Positions 34,802-43,690 of a DNA stretch of 64,000 nucleotides are shown here, in pieces. Origin of the DNA: Bacteroidetes bacterium GWB2_32_14 (GTDB lineage Bacteria > Bacteroidota > Bacteroidia > Bacteroidales > UBA12077). The position numbers and the translations under genes are program-made. Location of the stretch: positions 246,919-310,918 of the forward strand of contig MENK01000024.1 of assembly GCA_001768235.1 (NCBI GenBank), read 5' to 3'. Each line of letters begins with the position of its first letter. Position 1 is the stretch's first letter. Below the pieces are notes generated by a model, which was given only the letters and a program-made list of their open reading frames with translations, did no database searches and had not been told where the DNA came from.

Positions 34802-37183
34802 TTACTTTTTTAAAGTTTTTAGCTTGTCAAGTATTTTACCCAAGTCGTTTATTAATTGTTTTTCCTTTTCAACATTAAATGATTTTGAAGCACTTAATAA
34901 TTCATTTCCAATTGCTGCAATTGCATCTAATTTATGTTTTTTACCCAGGATATCTAAACTAAATCCCAGTTCATTTACCAGCTTTTTAGGCCTTATTTTT
35001 TGTAATTGATTAACTATGGGTATTATGTTATTGTTAATATCAACAATTAACTCATCTATATTGTTAATTTTAATTTCATTATATATATCTAAGTCTAAGT
35101 TATCAATTTCTCCTGATTCGTTATAGTTGGCAGAAAGAAAGGTTTTTAATATAGATTTGAGTTCCCTGTAATCTATTGGTTTGGTTAAATATCCTGCAAA
35201 CCCTATATTCATAACCTGTTCCCGTTCATTGTTTAAATTATATGCTGTAATTGCAATTACAGGAATATCTTCCCATTCAGGGTTTTGCTGTATCTTTTTA
35301 AATGTTTCGAACCCATCTAAATTCGGCATTAGCAAATCCATTAAAATTAAACATGGTTTACTTTTCTCTATCAATTCAATGGCTTTGTTACCGTCTGGTG
35401 CTTCGAAAACGTTAAAGTTCAGTTTTTTTAAATACAGGCTTATTACTTGCCTGTTGCTGTCAATATCATCAACCACCAGGATATTTGCTTTTTTAAATTG
35501 ATAAACTTCGTGTTGCAATATTTTATTTTTTTCAGTTAAACCCTGGCTGGTTGAAATTTCAATGTTTTTTAACCTGACAATAAATGTACTTCCTTTTCCT
35601 TTTTCACTTACAACATCAATCTCCCCATTAAAAAGCTGGATAAGTTTCTTGGAGATTGCTAATCCAAGTCCAGAGCCTTCATATTTTCTGTCGTTATCTC
35701 CTTCTATTTGTTCAAATACATTGAATATTCTTTGTTGTTGATCTTTATCAATTCCAATACCCGAATCTTCGATTTGGATTGTCAAATTAATTGTATCCTT
35801 GTTTACAGTTTTATAGGTAACGGATACTTTAATAAAACCCTGATGCGTAAATTTTAAGGCGTTGCTCACCAAATTAAGCAAAATCTGTTTTATACGAAGC
35901 TCATCGAGTAATAAGTAAGTGGGTAACCCGGGATCAACATTTGTAATAAATTCAATGCTCTTTTCTTTTATTTTAAATTTAAAAATATCTGCAATTTCTT
36001 GTACTACAAATCTTAAATTTACCGGTTCTTTTTTCATTTCAATTTTCCCTGCTTCAATTTTCGAGAAGTCGAGAATGTCGTTTATTAAACCGAGCAAGGT
36101 TTTACCGCTGGCCTGAATGGAACGTACATAATTAACCTGGGCGGTATTTGATATTTCGTTTATTAATACCTCGGCATAGCCTAAAATGGCATTCATAGGG
36201 GTGCGAATCTCGTGGCTCATGTTGGCTATAAATTCACTTTTAGCTTTATTTGCTGCTTCTGCCGCGAGCTTTGCTTTGAGTGTTTCTTCTTCCATCATAA
36301 TCCTGTAAGAAATATTCTCTTCGAGTAACCTGATTTCAGTAATATCGTTAAAAATTACAACCATATTTTCTCCAATGGCAGAAGCGTGTAACTGGATAAC
36401 TTTTTCTTTACCATCTTTACATGTAACAATAGTTTCAAGTGGTTCTATAGGTAAATTCGTTTTAAATATTTTTGCTATCCGTTCGTTCCATTGTTTAATA
36501 TAATTGTTACGCATTTCTTTATTCGGATAAGCTCTTAAATACCAATCATTAATAGTGGGTACATCTTTTAAAGTATAGCCAAAAACCCTTGTAAATTGGT
36601 GATTTAAATCAGTAATAATGGTTTCTTTATTTGAAATACCAATGGGTATAGGCGATAAATCAATTATCTTTCTTAATTTTCTTTCGTTTTTTTCGAGCTC
36701 ATCCTTTGATTCTTCCAGTTCGACAAGAATCTCGTTTTTCGTGTTAATAGATTCTTTTAATTTTATTGTTTGCAGTCTCAGCTTGTTTGTTAACTCTATG
36801 TTTTTTTGGCGTAAAACATAATCCTGAATGGCACTGTCTATTATTGGTTTAAGCTCTTCACGGGTCCAGGGTTTTTTAACATACCTGAATATTTTAGCCC
36901 TGTTTACTGCTTCTTCCAGTGCAATTATATTGTTAAAGGCTGTTAATAATATTCGGTTTGGGCCAGGTTTAATTTTTAATAAGTGTTCAAAGAATTCAAC
37001 CCCCGACATTTGTGGCATGGCCTGGTCTGAAATTATTAAATCAAAATCTTGTTTTTCAATTATTTTAAGAGCTTCGAATCCTGAAAAGGCGGTTATTATA
37101 AAATAATCATACTGGAAAACTTCGGTAAAAAGAAGCAGGTTAGTTTCCTGATCGTCGATATAAAGAATTTTATAACGTTTCAT
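34802..37183 (-). CDS. Hybrid histidine kinase, REC-PAS-HisKA-HATPase-REC
   Basis: 793 aa. An N-terminal receiver (LYIDDQETN, LIISDQAMPQMSG, YVKKPW), a coiled coil, PAS (about 175-290), HisKA with His324 (SHEIRTPMNAILG), HATPase_c (DSGIGI, GSGLGLAIS), a second receiver (about 550-670, ILVVDDIDSN and LMDLLMPNLDG) and about 120 C-terminal helical residues without a clear Hpt His motif. The first receiver resembles the RpfG-type with its YVKKPW block. It heads the transporter gene train and is the probable phosphate source for the receiver of the pseudokinase downstream. Confidence 0.93.
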   Translation of the reverse strand: MKRYKILYIDDQETNLLLFTEVFQYDYFIITAFSGFEALKIIEKQDFDLIISDQAMPQMSGVEFFEHLLKIKPGPNRILLTAFNNIIALEEAVNRAKIFRYVKKPWTREELKPIIDSAIQDYVLRQKNIELTNKLRLQTIKLKESINTKNEILVELEESKDELEKNERKLRKIIDLSPIPIGISNKETIITDLNHQFTRVFGYTLKDVPTINDWYLRAYPNKEMRNNYIKQWNERIAKIFKTNLPIEPLETIVTCKDGKEKVIQLHASAIGENMVVIFNDITEIRLLEENISYRIMMEEETLKAKLAAEAANKAKSEFIANMSHEIRTPMNAILGYAEVLINEISNTAQVNYVRSIQASGKTLLGLINDILDFSKIEAGKIEMKKEPVNLRFVVQEIADIFKFKIKEKSIEFITNVDPGLPTYLLLDELRIKQILLNLVSNALKFTHQGFIKVSVTYKTVNKDTINLTIQIEDSGIGIDKDQQQRIFNVFEQIEGDNDRKYEGSGLGLAISKKLIQLFNGEIDVVSEKGKGSTFIVRLKNIEISTSQGLTEKNKILQHEVYQFKKANILVVDDIDSNRQVISLYLKKLNFNVFEAPDGNKAIELIEKSKPCLILMDLLMPNLDGFETFKKIQQNPEWEDIPVIAITAYNLNNEREQVMNIGFAGYLTKPIDYRELKSILKTFLSANYNESGEIDNLDLDIYNEIKINNIDELIVDINNNIIPIVNQLQKIRPKKLVNELGFSLDILGKKHKLDAIAAIGNELLSASKSFNVEKEKQLINDLGKILDKLKTLKK

Positions 37184-37306
37184 TTTGGGTTTTGTTAGTA
37201 TGTTTAAATATACGTTTTTTTTCCTGAATCGGAGTAAATTTTTTATGTTTTATTAATAAAATGATTATTATATTAATCTTGATTTGATGAAGTTAAAGGG
37301 TTGGAA

Positions 37307-37337
37307 ATAAAAAATCCCGGTTGATTTAACCGGGATT
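37307..37337 (-). terminator. Terminator of tRNA-Leu
   Basis: A perfect 10-bp stem (AATCCCGGTT with AACCGGGATT, 5-base loop) followed on the minus strand by a run of six T. It lies 4 bases past the 3' end of tRNA-Leu. Confidence 0.85.
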
Positions 37338-37341
37338 ATAG

Positions 37342-37426
37342 TGCCCAGAACAAGACTCGAACTTGCACGCTTTTGACGGCGCCAGCCCCTCAAGCTGGTG
37401 TGTCTACCAATTCCACCACCTGGGCA
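37342..37426 (-). tRNA. tRNA-Leu (GAG)
   Basis: 85-nt minus-strand tRNA with an acceptor stem TGCCCAG/CTGGGCA, an anticodon stem CCAGC/GCTGG around loop TTGAGGG (anticodon GAG), a long variable arm typical of tRNA-Leu, and a T arm with GTTCGAGTC. CCA is not encoded. Confidence 0.95.
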
Positions 37427-37441
37427 TTCTATTTATAATAT

Positions 37442-37494
37442 GCTGGTATATCTACCAACCTGCCTGCCGGCAGGCAGGTTCCACCACCTGGGCA
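37442..37494 (-). pseudogene. Broken partial copy of tRNA-Leu
   Basis: The 5' part of tRNA-Leu is repeated next to the intact gene: TGCCCAGGTGGTGGAA, then a 20-bp palindrome, then TTGGTAGATATACCAGC. The anticodon stem onward is missing. The insertion lies in the D-arm region, at the same point where the intact gene reads GGTGGAATTGGTAGAC. Confidence 0.8.
37459..37478. repeat. 20-bp perfect palindrome in the tRNA remnant
   Basis: CCTGCCTGCCGGCAGGCAGG is self-complementary over all 20 bases and made of CCTG/CAGG units. Related CCTGCC-AAA-GGCAGG and GGCAGG motifs occur in the intergenic repeats at 7815-7948 and 28196-28342. Confidence 0.9.
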
Positions 37495-37571
37495 ATATTT
37501 TTGAGATTACAAAATTAATTAAATTCTACAAACATCAATAATCAAAACTAAAAAAGTAGTGAGAATATTCT

Positions 37572-37599
37572 ATCTTGATACTCACATCTTGATACTCAA
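37572..37599. repeat. 14-bp tandem duplication
   Basis: ATCTTGATACTCAC followed at once by ATCTTGATACTCAA, ending 7 bases before the stop of the peptidase gene on the minus strand. Function, if any, unknown. The rest of 37495-37571 is AT-rich with no gene. Confidence 0.8.
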
Positions 37600-37606
37600 T
37601 ACGAAT

Positions 37607-39781
37607 TTATAGATTTTCCAAAATAAAATTAGTCATCCGGGTATAAAGGTGTAATTGTGTATTTTTGCCTCTTATTCCATGACCTTTATCCATATAGAAC
37701 TGTTCTTCGAATTGTTTATTCGCCTGGACAAGTTTTTCTGAAAGTTCAATAGCATTTTGAAAATGTACATTGTCATCGGCAGTTCCATGTACCAGTAAAA
37801 ATTTGCCTTGTAACTTATCGGCATGATTCAATGGAGAGTTGTTATCGTAACCTTCGGCATTGTCTTTTGGTAAGCCCATGTAAAGCTCGGTATATATTGA
37901 ATCGTAGAACCTCCAGTTTGTAACGGGAGCAACAGCAATTGCCATTTCAAAAACATGGGAGCCATTAAAAAGGCATAATGCTGACATGAATCCTCCATAG
38001 CTCCATCCCCATATACCTGTTCTATTTTTGTCAATATAGGGTAAACTACTCAGGTATTCGGCAGCTTCAACCTGGTCAATGGTTTCGTATTTCCCCAACT
38101 GGCCGTAGGTCATTTTTTTGAATTCTTCGCCCCGGGCTCCGGTTCCCCGGTTATCAACACAGGCAATTATGTATCCTTTTTGTGCAAGCATCTGAAACCA
38201 GTACCATTCTCTCGACCAGCCATCGGTAACTTCCTGCGAGCCGGGGCCTCCATATAAAAACATGAATAATGGATATTTTTTGTTTGGATCAAAATCTGAT
38301 GGTTTAATCATGTATGCGTTTAAATCCCAATTGCTCGAAGGTGTATTTATTGTTAAAAACTCAACCGGGACGAAATTATATTGCTTTGCTGTTTCTTTCA
38401 ATTTTAAGTTGTCTTCAAGAGTCCTTAGAAGTTTACCCTTGTTATCGTGTAATGTAATTACGGTAGGAGTATTGGCATTCGAATAATAGTTTATGTAATA
38501 TTTAAAACCTGTACTAAAAACTGCCTTGTTAGTTCCTTTTAGTGAACTTAGTTTTTTCTTCTTTGTACCATCAAGCTTAATTGAATAAACATCCTTAACC
38601 AGAGGAGATTCTTCTGCTGCATGGTAATATATCGTGTTGGTTTTACTATCAAGCCCGATAAAAGATGTTACTTCCCATGCACCTTTTGTAATCTGGTTAA
38701 TAAATTCACCATTGATATCGTATAAATAAAAATGATTCCAACCATCTTTTTCGCTGTTAATAATAAAATACCTGCCATCACGGGTTAAAGTCATGTAAGA
38801 ATCATCTATTCGTTCAATGTAATATTTATTTGATTCTTTGTAAATGATTTTATGTGTTCCGTCATTTGGATTCGAAAGGAGAATCTCGATTTTATTTTGT
38901 AACCTGTTTTCGCGAATGATTGCAAGTTTATTTCCCGGGGTCCACTTTATACGTGGAATATATTGGTCTTTTTCAGGGCCAATATCCATTGTTTTTGTTT
39001 TCCCGGATATCAAATCGTAAACATGAATACTTACCACAGAATTTGATTCTCCTGCTTTGGGGTATTTAAATGCATAGTTTTCAGGATAAATCTCACTTTT
39101 ATATTTGGTCATATTAAAAACAGGAACATTACTTTCATCGAACTTATAGTATGCAATTTGATTTCCATCGGGTGACCAGAAAAATGCACGTGTAAAAACA
39201 AATTCTTCTTCGTAAACCCAGTCGGTACCACCATTTATAATATAATTGAACATCCCGTCGAAAGTAATTTGTTGCTCAGTTTTTTGAATTAAGTCTTTAA
39301 TAAAAATGTTGTTATCACGAACAAATGCAACTTTCGAGTTGTCAGGAGAAAATGATGCAAACATCTGTGCCCCGTTTTCGCTCAGTTTTTCGCATGTTTT
39401 AGCAGTTAAATCATAAATGGAATAATCGGCTTTGTACGACCTGCGATAGATATATTCTTCATTTGTTGCAATGAGAATTTTTGATTCATCACCAGAAAAT
39501 TCATAGTCTTTTACATCAATTTCATTGCTGAAGGCATTAAAAATAATGCTAACCACATCTCCTGTTTTGTAGCTGTACTTTACAATTTGATTATCGTTTT
39601 CGAGAAGTGTAAAATGCTCGCCGTCATTCATTGAGCGTAAACCAGATACCGTTTTTTCAGTAAAAACTTTGTCTTTAAAAATATCTTCGAGTGTAATTTT
39701 TTTTATCTCTTGTTGAGCTACAATCTCTGTTGAAAAAAATAATAAGATAAATGTTAAGCTGCAGAAAATGAATGATTTCAT
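37607..39781 (-). CDS. S9 family dipeptidyl peptidase IV-like protein
   Basis: 724 aa with a signal peptide ending near IVAQ, so periplasmic or outer-membrane associated. An N-terminal eight-bladed propeller region (DPPIV_N, about 90-460) is followed by an alpha/beta-hydrolase domain. The catalytic Ser594 lies in GWSYGGFMSA, the Asp in HGTADDNVHF and the His in DKGHGIRG. The family releases N-terminal X-Pro dipeptides (or tripeptides) from peptides. It appears to stand alone between tRNA-Leu and the trk locus. Confidence 0.93.
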   Translation of the reverse strand: MKSFIFCSLTFILLFFSTEIVAQQEIKKITLEDIFKDKVFTEKTVSGLRSMNDGEHFTLLENDNQIVKYSYKTGDVVSIIFNAFSNEIDVKDYEFSGDESKILIATNEEYIYRRSYKADYSIYDLTAKTCEKLSENGAQMFASFSPDNSKVAFVRDNNIFIKDLIQKTEQQITFDGMFNYIINGGTDWVYEEEFVFTRAFFWSPDGNQIAYYKFDESNVPVFNMTKYKSEIYPENYAFKYPKAGESNSVVSIHVYDLISGKTKTMDIGPEKDQYIPRIKWTPGNKLAIIRENRLQNKIEILLSNPNDGTHKIIYKESNKYYIERIDDSYMTLTRDGRYFIINSEKDGWNHFYLYDINGEFINQITKGAWEVTSFIGLDSKTNTIYYHAAEESPLVKDVYSIKLDGTKKKKLSSLKGTNKAVFSTGFKYYINYYSNANTPTVITLHDNKGKLLRTLEDNLKLKETAKQYNFVPVEFLTINTPSSNWDLNAYMIKPSDFDPNKKYPLFMFLYGGPGSQEVTDGWSREWYWFQMLAQKGYIIACVDNRGTGARGEEFKKMTYGQLGKYETIDQVEAAEYLSSLPYIDKNRTGIWGWSYGGFMSALCLFNGSHVFEMAIAVAPVTNWRFYDSIYTELYMGLPKDNAEGYDNNSPLNHADKLQGKFLLVHGTADDNVHFQNAIELSEKLVQANKQFEEQFYMDKGHGIRGKNTQLHLYTRMTNFILENL

Positions 39782-39920
39782 ACGATAGCATTTTGTTAGA
39801 AATGAAATTTACTTAAAAAATAAAAATAGGAATTAATTTGATAGGAAGAAATGGATATAGTTTAAATCAAGATAATTTAAAAAGGGGGTAGTACTATTTT
39901 TTATGATTTAATACAACAAT

Positions 39921-39990
39921 ATCTTTATAAAATCTTTATACCCATCATAAAAATCTTTACATAAAATTTACGAAACAGCTGGTAACTTTG
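39921..39990 (+). promoter_or_regulatory. trkA promoter with K+-locus operator
   Basis: Three direct ATCTTTA copies start at 39921, 39932 and 39953 (spacings 11 and 21 bases, helix-phased). Thirty bases after the third lies TAACTTTG (39983-39990), a Bacteroidota -7 box. No good -33 TTG is seen, which fits an activated promoter. The block GCTGGTAACTTTG and much of the 70 bp recur upstream of trkH. From the -7 box to the trkA ATG is only 19 bases. Confidence 0.75.
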
Positions 39991-40009
39991 TCCACTAAAT
40001 GTATTGATG

Positions 40010-41356
40010 ATGAAAATAATTATTGCGGGGGCAGGCGAAGTAGGAACCCATTTGGCAAAAATGTTAAGTGTTGAATTTCATGATATTACAGTAATTGATA
40101 ATGATGAAAAAAACATAAAAAACATGAATACCAACCTCGATCTGATGACGATTACCGGTTCAGCAACATCGTTTGAAGTATTAAAAGATGCTTATGTAAA
40201 GAAGGCTGATTTATTTATTGCTGTGGCGCATTCTGAAGAAGCAAATATTCTTGCATCTATGATAGCAAAAAAACTTGGTGCTAAAAAAACCATTGCCCGG
40301 GTTGATAATTACGAATATATTGAACCGGAAAATATAGCCCATTTCACAGGTTTAGGTATCGACTATTTAATTTACCCTGAACGAATAGCAGCACGCGAGG
40401 TTGTTAATTTACTTGGTTATGAAATTTCTGAAGTGGTTGATTTTTCAGGTGGTAAACTTTCATTGTATGTTTTAAAACTGGATAAAAATGCACCGGTTAT
40501 TAATAGCACATTGATGGATGTTACCAAACAAAATAAAGATATTGAATTCAGGGCTGTTGCTATTACCCGCAACGGAAAAACAATTATTCCCCGTGGCCAC
40601 GATTCATTTATGGTAAACGATTTGGTATATGTTGTTACCAACAAATCAGGTTTCGACGATGTTATGAAATATTCGGGTAAAAAGAAACTCGATGTAAAAA
40701 ATGTAATGATAGTTGGAGGAAGCCGTATAGGTAAACGTACAGCTAAAATGCTCGAGGGAAGGTTCAATATTAAACTCATTGAAAAAGATAAAGATAAAAG
40801 TTACAAACTGGCCGATTACTTAAAAAATACAATGGTTGTTAATGGCGATGGAAGCAATATTGATTTATTAACTGAAGAAGGATTACCTAAAATGGATACA
40901 TTTATTGCAGTTACAGGAAATTCTGAAACAAACATCCTGTCGTGTGTACTTGCCAAGAAAATGGGTGTTAAAAAAACCATTGCCGAAATAGAAAATATTG
41001 ATTATATCGACTTGGGAGAAAGTATGGGAATTGATACCATTATTAATAAAAAACTAATAACAGCAAGCCGGATTTATAAATATACAATGAGTTCTGAAGT
41101 TGAATCAATGAAATGTTTAACCGGTTCGGATACAGAAGTACTGGAATTTATAGCTCGTGAAGGTTCCCTGATTACAAAGGGAAAACTTCGAAATATAGAA
41201 TTTCCTAAAAATGCAATAGTCGGGGGATATATCCGCGATCATAAAGGATTTATTGCTAAAGGCGATACTCACATTGAAGCAGATGACCGGGTTGTTGTAT
41301 TTGCAATTCCATCAGCTATTAAAAAACTTGACAATTTCTTTAACCAGGTATTTTAG
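40010..41356 (+). CDS. trkA: Trk potassium uptake regulatory subunit TrkA
   Basis: 448 aa from MKIIIAGAGEVG; the track's TTG start at 40004 is less likely than the ATG at 40007 or 40010. Two RCK units: each has a Rossmann NAD-binding half (GAGEVG at the start, IVGGSRIGKR near 235) and a TrkA_C half. It sits on the cytoplasmic face and gates TrkH in response to nucleotides. It is convergent with the kdpE-like gene (52-base gap) but is controlled by the same promoter sequence as the trkH operon. Confidence 0.95.
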   Translation: MKIIIAGAGEVGTHLAKMLSVEFHDITVIDNDEKNIKNMNTNLDLMTITGSATSFEVLKDAYVKKADLFIAVAHSEEANILASMIAKKLGAKKTIARVDNYEYIEPENIAHFTGLGIDYLIYPERIAAREVVNLLGYEISEVVDFSGGKLSLYVLKLDKNAPVINSTLMDVTKQNKDIEFRAVAITRNGKTIIPRGHDSFMVNDLVYVVTNKSGFDDVMKYSGKKKLDVKNVMIVGGSRIGKRTAKMLEGRFNIKLIEKDKDKSYKLADYLKNTMVVNGDGSNIDLLTEEGLPKMDTFIAVTGNSETNILSCVLAKKMGVKKTIAEIENIDYIDLGESMGIDTIINKKLITASRIYKYTMSSEVESMKCLTGSDTEVLEFIAREGSLITKGKLRNIEFPKNAIVGGYIRDHKGFIAKGDTHIEADDRVVVFAIPSAIKKLDNFFNQVF

Positions 41357-41407
41357 AATCAAAAATTAATAGAAGAAAAGTAAATTCAATTCCTGTTTTC
41401 AATTGCA

Positions 41408-42091
41408 TTATTCACCAAACCGGTATCCAATACCCGATTCTGTAACTAACAAGGTTGGTTTTGAAGGATTGTCTTCAATTTTCTTTCTTAACTGAGCAAC
41501 AAAAACCCGTAAATATTGAGTTTGTTCTATATAGCCAAACCCCCATATTTCTTTAAGTAAATATTGATGTGTAAGTACACGCCCCTCGTTTTTAGCAAGC
41601 AGGCAAAGTAACGAAAATTCTGTAGTAGTCAGCTTTAAAATCTCATCATTTTTCTTTGCAATATGATTAACAATATCAATAGTAAGTGAACCAAACTTAA
41701 ACAGGGTTTCATCAGTCTTATTTTCTCCATGTCTTATTGCAGAACGAATTCTTGCAAGCAATTCTCTGCTTCTGAATGGCTTTGTAAGATAGTCGTTTGC
41801 CCCATTATCTAATGCCTTTATTATATCATCTTCCGAATTGCGGACAGACAGAATAATAACCGGTTTAAAGTACCATTCCCGTAGTTTTTTTAAAATTTCC
41901 TGTCCATCAATATCGGGTAAACCCAGATCAAGAATAATGAGCGATGGATGGTGGGTTGCAGCATCAATCAAACCTTCTTTACCGTTTGCCGAATATAAAA
42001 CCTTATACCCATCTGCTGAAAGTGTTATTTCGAGTAAACGGCGAATTTGTAATTCATCATCAATAATTAATATGGTTTCATTTTCGTTCAT
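41408..42091 (-). CDS. KdpE-like response regulator, OmpR family
   Basis: 227 aa: receiver (IIDDELQIRR, LIILDLGLPDIDG, ILSVRNSE, LTKPF) and a C-terminal winged helix (LTTEFSLLCLLAKNEG, YLRVFVAQLRKKIE, GIGYRFG). It is the only classical DNA-binding regulator I find in the window. Its start overlaps the stop of the sensor gene (ATGA). It is the likely reader of the repeated ATCTTTA sequence at both trk promoters, an inference from location. Confidence 0.92.
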   Translation of the reverse strand: MNENETILIIDDELQIRRLLEITLSADGYKVLYSANGKEGLIDAATHHPSLIILDLGLPDIDGQEILKKLREWYFKPVIILSVRNSEDDIIKALDNGANDYLTKPFRSRELLARIRSAIRHGENKTDETLFKFGSLTIDIVNHIAKKNDEILKLTTTEFSLLCLLAKNEGRVLTHQYLLKEIWGFGYIEQTQYLRVFVAQLRKKIEDNPSKPTLLVTESGIGYRFGE

Positions 42092-43632
42092 ACTTTTCCT
42101 TTTGTCAAAAAGTTAATTTCCGGATTTTCAGATGGAATTCTGATGGTGAACCGGGCTCCTCCGTTTTTCCTGTTTTCAACATCTATAAAACCTTTGTGTG
42201 CTTCAACAAAACCTTTAACAATAGATAATCCCAATCCTAAACCACCGGTTTTTGAATTATCTACTCTGAAAAATTTATTGAACACATTATTTAGTGCATC
42301 ATCAGGAAACCCGGTACCCCTGTCCATTATTTGTATGATAAGCTCATTGTTTTTATAATTTGCAATTAACCTGATGTTTGAAGCTACAGGAGCATGTTGG
42401 CACGAATTAAATAAGAGATTATATAAAACCTGTTCCATTAAACCAAAATCAATTTTAACCAAAGGCATATCTTCCTGAATTGAAACAAGTAAAGTAAATG
42501 GTTTTAATTCGTCTTTTAAATCATCTACAACTTTATTTACCAGGTCGTTAAACTCATGCCAATCTAAATGGATTGAAATTCTGTCGTTTTCTAACCGGGA
42601 CATGTTTAGAAGATTCTCTATAAGACGGTTTAGACGTATTGATGCGGTAAATATTTCATTACATAAAGCCGATTGAACATTTCCCGAATGAGATGATGTT
42701 AATAAAGTATCGGAAGCGCCAAGTATGGTTGCCACAGGGATTCGTAATTCGTGCGAAATAGAGTTAAACAGGGTTTTATATAACCTGTCGGATTCATCCA
42801 GAAAACTTGCTTTTTTTGCTAACTCTTTCAGGAATTCCCTTTCTAATGCATTTGATATTTGAGTCAGGAATGTATCCCAAAAAGTAATCTTGTCATTTGT
42901 AAGTGAATTTTCGTTATGAACTGCAATAGCAATTTGTTTTAGTCGAATTCCGGGTAACTGATAATATGTGTATTGTCCTGCAGGTAAATTGTCGGATAAT
43001 TTACCCGTTTTTTTTATTTGCCTGAAAATGGAGTCTGCTAAAAGATAATCCTTTTGAATACTATTTTTTCCCAGATGAAAATTCTCAGGTGTTGAGATGT
43101 TATTATCATCCTTTAGTACAAAATAGACATCAATTAAAAAGTGATTTTTAATTTCATTGATTGCTACAGTTAAAATCTCATCAATACCACTAGCCTTTGA
43201 AAGCTCTTTAGTAAGCTGGAATAAAGCATTTGTGCGTTCTTCCCGGTCGCGTGTCAATCGTTCCTGCTTACGAACTCTCGATGTTAAAACACCATTAAGC
43301 AGGGCAATTACAAAGAATATTCCGAACATTAATATGTCTTCTGTTTTATCGATATGAAAAGTAAAATGCGGAGGAATGAAAAAGAAGTTCCAAACAAGAG
43401 AACTGAGCGCTGCAGCAAGCAAAATAGGGCCAACTTCCATAAAGGTTGCCATTATGGACACAACAAAAATTAAAATAAATGAGACAACATGGTAATTTGG
43501 TGTTTTCGAGAGAGGAGTACAAAGAAATGCCGTAAATCCAATGATTACAATAGTTAGAATATAATGATTAATCTGAAAAATAGTTTTCAGCAATGATTTA
43601 CTTTTTATTTTTCTCTTTTGATTCATATTCAA
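42088..43632 (-). CDS. KdpD-like sensor kinase without N-terminal KdpD domain
   Basis: 514 aa. Four membrane helices of the DUF4118 type (about 22-120), a GAF-like region (about 140-260), HisKA with His294 (SHELRIPVATILG) and HATPase_c (DRGTGFP, GLGLGLSIV). The osmosensitive KdpD domain and the USP-like domain of E. coli KdpD are absent, so it is a short form. It is paired with the kdpE-like gene and lies 58 bases downstream of trkH, with no kdpFABC in the window. It therefore seems to serve the Trk system. Confidence 0.92.
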   Translation of the reverse strand: MNMNQKRKIKSKSLLKTIFQINHYILTIVIIGFTAFLCTPLSKTPNYHVVSFILIFVVSIMATFMEVGPILLAAALSSLVWNFFFIPPHFTFHIDKTEDILMFGIFFVIALLNGVLTSRVRKQERLTRDREERTNALFQLTKELSKASGIDEILTVAINEIKNHFLIDVYFVLKDDNNISTPENFHLGKNSIQKDYLLADSIFRQIKKTGKLSDNLPAGQYTYYQLPGIRLKQIAIAVHNENSLTNDKITFWDTFLTQISNALEREFLKELAKKASFLDESDRLYKTLFNSISHELRIPVATILGASDTLLTSSHSGNVQSALCNEIFTASIRLNRLIENLLNMSRLENDRISIHLDWHEFNDLVNKVVDDLKDELKPFTLLVSIQEDMPLVKIDFGLMEQVLYNLLFNSCQHAPVASNIRLIANYKNNELIIQIMDRGTGFPDDALNNVFNKFFRVDNSKTGGLGLGLSIVKGFVEAHKGFIDVENRKNGGARFTIRIPSENPEINFLTKGKV

Positions 43633-43690
43633 TATTCTGAAAACAAATTTATAAGTAATTTAAGGCTTTTCATTTCAAATTAAAAAATAT

